From Rotaria sordida (taxonomy: Eukaryota > Rotifera > Eurotatoria > Philodinida > Philodinidae): a DNA stretch of 64,000 nucleotides. The DNA is taken from contig CAJNOL010000263.1 of the NCBI GenBank assembly GCA_905250125.1, forward strand, positions 115,148 to 179,147, written 5' to 3'. Below, in pieces: positions 59,408 to 64,000 of the stretch; position 1 is the stretch's first letter, and each line of letters begins with the position of its first letter. Made by a program: the position numbers and the translations under genes. Under the pieces are notes generated by a model that was given only the letters and a program-made list of their open reading frames with translations, did no database searches and was not told the origin of the DNA.

Positions 59408-61327
59408 CATCAATGTCGTGAATGTTATCGAAATTTTAATACTGCCAATGAGTTATTTGAACACCTTAGAAACAAATGTTATCCTGAAGAAATTATACAA
59501 CAAATAAACAAATTAACCGAACATATTAGTGATGGTAAACAGCGAGAACAAATTTTTAAAATTTTATGGAAATATGAAAAATTATTTGACATTAGAAAAT
59601 CATCAAAAATTAACATTGTTTTAAAAAATGCTATCAATACTGGTTCACATCGGCCAATTCACACTCCACCATATAGAAAATCCAACAAAGACCAAGAAAT
59701 CTTAAGGAAAGAAACAGAAAAATTATTAAAAAATGGAATTATTGCACATTCAACATCTCCATGGTCTTCACCAGTCGTATTAGTTAAAAAGAAGGATGGA
59801 ACAACAAGATTTTGCATCGATTATCGTCATTTAAACCAAATTACAACAAAAGATGCTTTTCCTCTACCAATAATTGATGATATTTATGACCAATTAACCA
59901 AAGCAACATATTTTACAAAATTCGATTTCAAAGAAGGTTATTTTCAAGTGCCATTAGACAAAGCAGATCGACCAAAAACAGCATTTTCAACTCGAGATGA
60001 ATGTTTTCAATTTAGAGTATTACCACAAGGCCTTACTAATGGACCACCAACATTTCAACGTATTGTTAATCAAATATTAGATCCAAATAGATGGAAACAT
60101 GTACTCGTCTATATTGATGATATTATTATTTACTCAAAAAATTTTAATGAACACTTAAAACATATTGAAGAAGTATGTTCATTATTACAGGAAGCAAATT
60201 TTAAATTAAATATTGAAAAATGTGAAGTCGCAAGAACAGAAATATTATTTCTTGGACATGTAATTAAAGTCGGTACTATTAAACCTGATCCGAACAACAT
60301 TCGTGGTTTGGCTGATAGACGAGAACCAATATCAGCTGAAGAAGCATTCAGATTAGTCAAAGCAACAGAATATTATAGAAAATTTATTCCAAAATTCTCT
60401 ACCATTGCTGCACTACTACATAAATATTCTCCAGCAATAATACAACAACAAAATATTAATAAAAAAGGGAAATTTGAATTATCTGCTGAAGCCAGAACAG
60501 CATTTCACGAACTCAAGAAAATCTTAACAATTGATCTTACTCTTGATTTATCTGATGATACATTACCATTTAAATTACAAACTGATGCTTCTGGAGATGG
60601 AATTGGCACTGTTCTATTACAAATTACTCCCAATGGTGATCGACCATTAGCATACATGTCAAAGAAATTAACAAAAACACAAACTAATTGGCCAACAATC
60701 GAACAAGAATGTTATGCAATAGTACAAGCAATAGAAAAATGGGACAAATATCTTCGTGGACATGAATTTATATTAGAAACTGATCATGAACCATTAGTTC
60801 ATTTTGCAAACAAAGAACAATTAAATAAAAGATGTGAACGATGGCGACTAAAATTAGCTGAATATCGATACAAGGTGAAACACATCCAAGACAAGAAGAA
60901 CAATATGGCAGATTATCTTTCAAGATCACCAGTCGAAATAGCTGAAGAAGATATGGAGGAACGAACTCAATATGAATCAACATCAACACAAACAGATTTA
61001 TCATTTTCATCATCAAATAATAATTTAATTCTATTAAAAATAACAACGGCAATTACTAGAGCTCAAGCCAAATTGCAACAACAACCAATGACAACATCAT
61101 CGATTACATCAACAGATGATAAAATAGATGAGCTCATCCCACAATGGAAAGTAGCAATTGATAAAGAATCGATAGCAAAGCTATCAGATGAAAATCCAAA
61201 TCAGATCATACCATTTGATATGGATGACTTAAGGAAATGTCAAGAACAAGACAAGACAATACAAGAAATAAACAAGAATGTTAAGAATAAAAAAACATTG
61301 TTTTATGGAAAATGGAATATTATTTAG
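59408..61327 (+). pseudogene. Reverse transcriptase-RNase H of the LTR element
   Basis: Open for 639 codons after an upstream stop. It begins with a Cys/His motif (CRECYRNF..HLRNKC, C-x2-C-x12-H-x4-C) before the reverse transcriptase. Reverse transcriptase motifs follow: STSPWSSPVVLVKKKDG, RFCIDYRHLN, FDFKEGYFQVPL, LPQGLTNGPPTFQ and the active site YIDDIIIYS. RNase H shows LQTDASGDGIGTVLLQ, the Glu of IEQECYAI and ETDHEPL. The enzyme pair makes the cDNA. The frame ends by a one-base shift near 61300, behind which integrase continues in another frame. Confidence 0.92.
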
Positions 61328-62441
61328 AAGGCAGCAACCAACACTTTCACCAGTGCCATACGTTCCAGAAGGACGAATACGTGCTGATATATTAAAAATT
61401 TATCATGATACACCTGCTAATGGAGCTCATTTTAGACGTGATAAAACAATAAGGAAAATTCAAGAGCGTTATTACTGGCCAACGATGATAGCTGATATTA
61501 GAAATCACTTAAAGTCATGCTTACCATGTGCGCAAAACAATTATCGTCGTCAAAAATTATCAGGAAAATTAAAACCAATACCACCACCTAAAGGAATATG
61601 GAAATTATTAAGTATGGATTGTCATGGTCCAATAACTCTAGCATCAAGACAAGGAAACTGATACATCTTATCTCTAACAGATGTATTATCAAAGTTTGTT
61701 ATTACAAAAGCTGTTCGAGATTGTTCAGCAACAACAGCAGTGAAATTTCTTATTAATGATGTTATATTAAAATATGGAACCTCAACATGTATTCTAACTG
61801 ATAATGGCACTCATTTTACTTCTCAACTTATGAACAAATTATTTGAAAGTCTTGGAATTACTCATTTATACTCCACAGAGTATCATCCACAGACAAATGG
61901 ACAAATCGAACGATTTAATGCTACAATGGGTGGAAAAATCTCCGCTTTATGTAATGAACGACGTACAAACTGTGATGAAGTATTACAATTTGTTACATTC
62001 AATTATAATGCATCAATACATGCAACAATAAAGCAAACACCATTTGAAATGATGCATGGACGACAAGCCACTCTTCCATTCGATCAACAATATGAAATTA
62101 TTTCGCTCACACAAGATCCAGAGTATAGTCAAAAAATTAGAACATATCTTGAAAAATTAGTAAATGAAGCTCGGAATAATATTATAAAAAATCAACAATA
62201 TAAGGCTCAATATGATTTACACAGACGAGATTTAGTATTAAAAGCCAATGATTTAGTTTTAGCAAAAACAAAAAATGTTAGAAACAACTTTGATATACGA
62301 TATGAAGATCCATTTAAAATTATTAAACAATTAGGGAGCAAAACATTTATTGTCCAACATGTCAAGAAATTAGCATTAACAAGACAAGTGACGATGGACG
62401 TTATCATTCCATTGGTGGAACGATGGAATTTAATTCAATAA
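61278..62441 (+). pseudogene. Integrase of the LTR element, one nonsense codon
   Basis: The zinc-binding HHCC domain reads YHDTPANGAHF and CLPCAQ. The catalytic core has SMDCHG (first Asp), ILTDNGTHFTS (second Asp) and YHPQTNGQIERFN (Glu), the DD35E triad. A TGA at 61659-61661 interrupts the core where an amino acid is expected; the frame then continues to the TAA at 62439-62441. The C-terminal part (DLVLAKTKNVRNNFDIRYED) is the SH3-like DNA-binding region. It would insert the cDNA into chromosomes. Confidence 0.9.
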
Positions 62442-63771
62442 ACACATCCCACAAGAGGGAAAGATGTGAAATAAGATGGTATAATTTAGTAAAGTAAAAA
62501 AACAAACAATCATTTATAATTGAGTGAAAATACTTGGGTTTGATTCAGCAATCCATGCCGGAGAGACAGAATTTCACCTTCTCACTGACAAGGAAGGGCT
62601 GTCGAGCTCGAACATAATTTTTTCCTATCACTTAATACAAAATGATATATTATTCAATCATAATGCATGATAATCGATGTACTTAAACCGTGGCGCGGAC
62701 TGTATGGTGCAGAGATTGATGCACATGATACGAGTTAACAACTTTACTAATATCGAAACAAGAACATGATAAATACACATCTACCGCATCAAAGATAGTC
62801 AACATCACTTAACAAAACAACGACGAACAAATAAAAACAAAAACAAAAACAGGAACAACAACAAAACAAATAACTTATTTTTATCAACACATTTTTATTA
62901 ATTTAAAAATCGGTTTACAACTATTCTCATCCCTATTGATTTAAATTTTTTTATTAATGATAATATTGAATATTCAACTGGTATTGATGAACAAATGTCA
63001 CATAAATTAAATATACAGATTATGTTCAATTCATATATAATTTATCAAAATATTTTTTGCCTATACGAATATACGATATAATGTCGAAATGATTAAAAAT
63101 GATAATGATGGAACGTCATATGAATGATGTACAAAATTAGCATTAAATTTTCTATATAATACACACATACACATCACCGTTTACGTGAAGAAAACTTACA
63201 ACAATAGACACATGTATTAGTACATTTGTTTACAAAAAATTCAACATCATTACGATCTTTTATGATTTATTATTTGAACAACTATTACAGATTAAAATCA
63301 TATTCACTTGGTTCTCATATTGATGATATACATTATATATTTGAACAACTATATGAACATGCTTTACCAGTAACACATTTTCGTTGATTAGAAAACTTAA
63401 CACATATAAGAAACAAATTTTAATGATAAGCATGAAACACAAATTATTAATATTGATAATAATTTATTACTATTAATGGAAAACTTATTGAATAATTTAT
63501 TTATTTATTAGATCGATCTATTATTTAATGTATTAAACAATCATGAGAATATGTTCAATTAATTTATTCTTATACCATAATTTATAAAAACTCTATTGCT
63601 CATTATTACAATTATATACATGTACATGTTTAATGAATTTTTATTACGTGAAAGTATTAATACAAGACGATGGAAATTCAAAAACGAATCCATCAAACAA
63701 AGATCAACATATTCGACTTCTCGGAGAAATTGATTAACATAGTATTTATGTGTGAGGACACACATCTAATA
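62442..63771 (+). other. Region after integrase, remnants of a third reading frame
   Basis: 1.3 kb between integrase and the polypurine tract. No frame longer than about 60 codons survives, but plus-strand pieces look protein-like (for example near 63270-63385, SYSLGSHIDDIHYIFEQLY; and near 63635-63735). This is the position of an env-like third ORF in some gypsy elements. Nothing here shows an envelope signal peptide, fusion segment or membrane anchor, so the identity is open. Confidence 0.4.
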
Positions 63772-63785
63772 GGAGAGGGGAGGAA
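63772..63785 (+). promoter_or_regulatory. Polypurine tract
   Basis: GGAGAGGGGAGGAA directly precedes the 3' LTR; it is the RNase H-resistant primer for plus-strand DNA synthesis. Confidence 0.85.
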
Positions 63786-63990
63786 TGTTAGCGGTGATTC
63801 ACCCTCATTCCTGCCCCTAGATGCTTTTCCATCTCTCTCTCTCTATCTCTTTGTGGTTGTTATTCTTTTTCTTTTTCTCTTCTCTTCTTTATTGTATCTT
63901 GTTATATATATGTACGTGGTGTTAAGGACATTTGGACAGAGTATATACATTTTAAAAAAATAAACTTAAGCTCGTCGAAGCGAGCTAACA
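63786..63990 (+). mobile_element. 3' LTR, 205 bp, complete
   Basis: TGTTAGC..GCTAACA ends. The sequence holds a pyrimidine-rich tract (CTCTCTCTCTCTATCTC), a TATATATATGTACGTG segment and the terminal CTCGTCGAAGCGAG hairpin. It gives the uninterrupted form of the 5' LTR and the basis for defining the insertion in it. Confidence 0.95.
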
Positions 63991-64000
63991 GGTGCTCATG

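Larger units (their letters stand above)
50227..63990 (+). mobile_element. Ty3/gypsy LTR retrotransposon with nested insertions
   Basis: LTRs start TGTTAGC and end GCTAACA. Between them lie a tRNA-His type primer-binding site, gag with a zinc knuckle, protease, reverse transcriptase-RNase H, integrase with the DDE triad, and a polypurine tract, all on plus. Without the three insertions (about 2.5, 0.8 and 3.5 kb) it is about 7 kb, a normal length. Stops in gag, in pol and in integrase and a frameshift between RNase H and integrase show it is dead. The two LTRs differ at a few percent of positions by eye, so the insertion is not very recent and the nested insertions are younger. Confidence 0.95.

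Noticed and set aside
62540..62720. tRNA-like boxes after integrase (GGGTTTGATTC and TGGCGCGGACTG)
   Set aside because: The spacing and a missing cloverleaf pairing do not support a tRNA gene.
1..64000. CRISPR arrays, bacterial operons, riboswitches
   Set aside because: The DNA is eukaryotic with spliced genes; no evenly spaced direct repeats were found apart from the 30 bp minisatellite, which has no spacers.

Overview
The window is nuclear DNA of a small-genome, ciliated metazoan. It is strongly AT-rich, has many short introns (about 50-100 bp, GT..AG) beside a few large ones, and carries animal genes for cilia (CFAP74, TPGS1, a CCDC15-like gene), a ribosomal protein (RPL34) and the synaptic-vesicle/endocytosis protein Flower. 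A LamG-type membrane protein family, an intronless MpaB/Lcp-type oxygenase gene and several splice acceptors placed directly at start codons fit a bdelloid rotifer best. That assignment is an inference from gene style, not proof.

Layout. 1-2300: the 3' end of an unidentified plus-strand gene, then a short plus-strand gene resembling the GTP cyclohydrolase I feedback regulator. 4441-24834, minus strand: two ciliary genes in tandem, TPGS1 (tubulin polyglutamylase complex) and directly downstream CFAP74 (central-pair apparatus). Only 65 bp separate the TPGS1 stop from the CFAP74 ATG, and a splice acceptor abuts that ATG, so the pair looks like a trans-spliced operon. An intronless oxygenase gene lies in a CFAP74 intron and an ankyrin-repeat gene lies antisense in a TPGS1 intron. 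25188-25748: RPL34, divergent from TPGS1. 29557-30419: Flower (CACFD1), minus strand. 33063-37294: a LamG membrane-protein gene with three in-frame stops, plus a decayed partial copy near 39.0-39.4 kb. 42994-46860: a CCDC15-like gene followed at 116 bp by either a second small gene or an alternative 3' end. 47-50 kb: mobile-element debris and an assembly gap (50047-50146).

50227-63990 is one Ty3/gypsy LTR retrotransposon (TG..CA LTRs, tRNA-His type primer-binding site, gag, protease, RT-RNase H, integrase, polypurine tract). Its 5' LTR is split by a 2.5 kb element whose ends are packed with AACGC/GCGTT motifs. Its gag/protease boundary holds an 803 bp GGTACC-rich inverted-repeat element. Its protease is split by a 3.5 kb RTE-clade non-LTR retrotransposon with a clean 11 bp target duplication. 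Every reading frame of the LTR element is broken, so it is a fossil.

The non-coding DNA also holds many large imperfect palindromes (fold-back elements). Three of them share a terminal CTnACGAGGGAA-like signature. Others iterate one short, often palindromic motif on both strands. These motif-iterating elements and the candidate trans-spliced operon are the most interesting signals. Exon limits are read by eye from splice consensus and reading frame. Those of CFAP74 are approximate.
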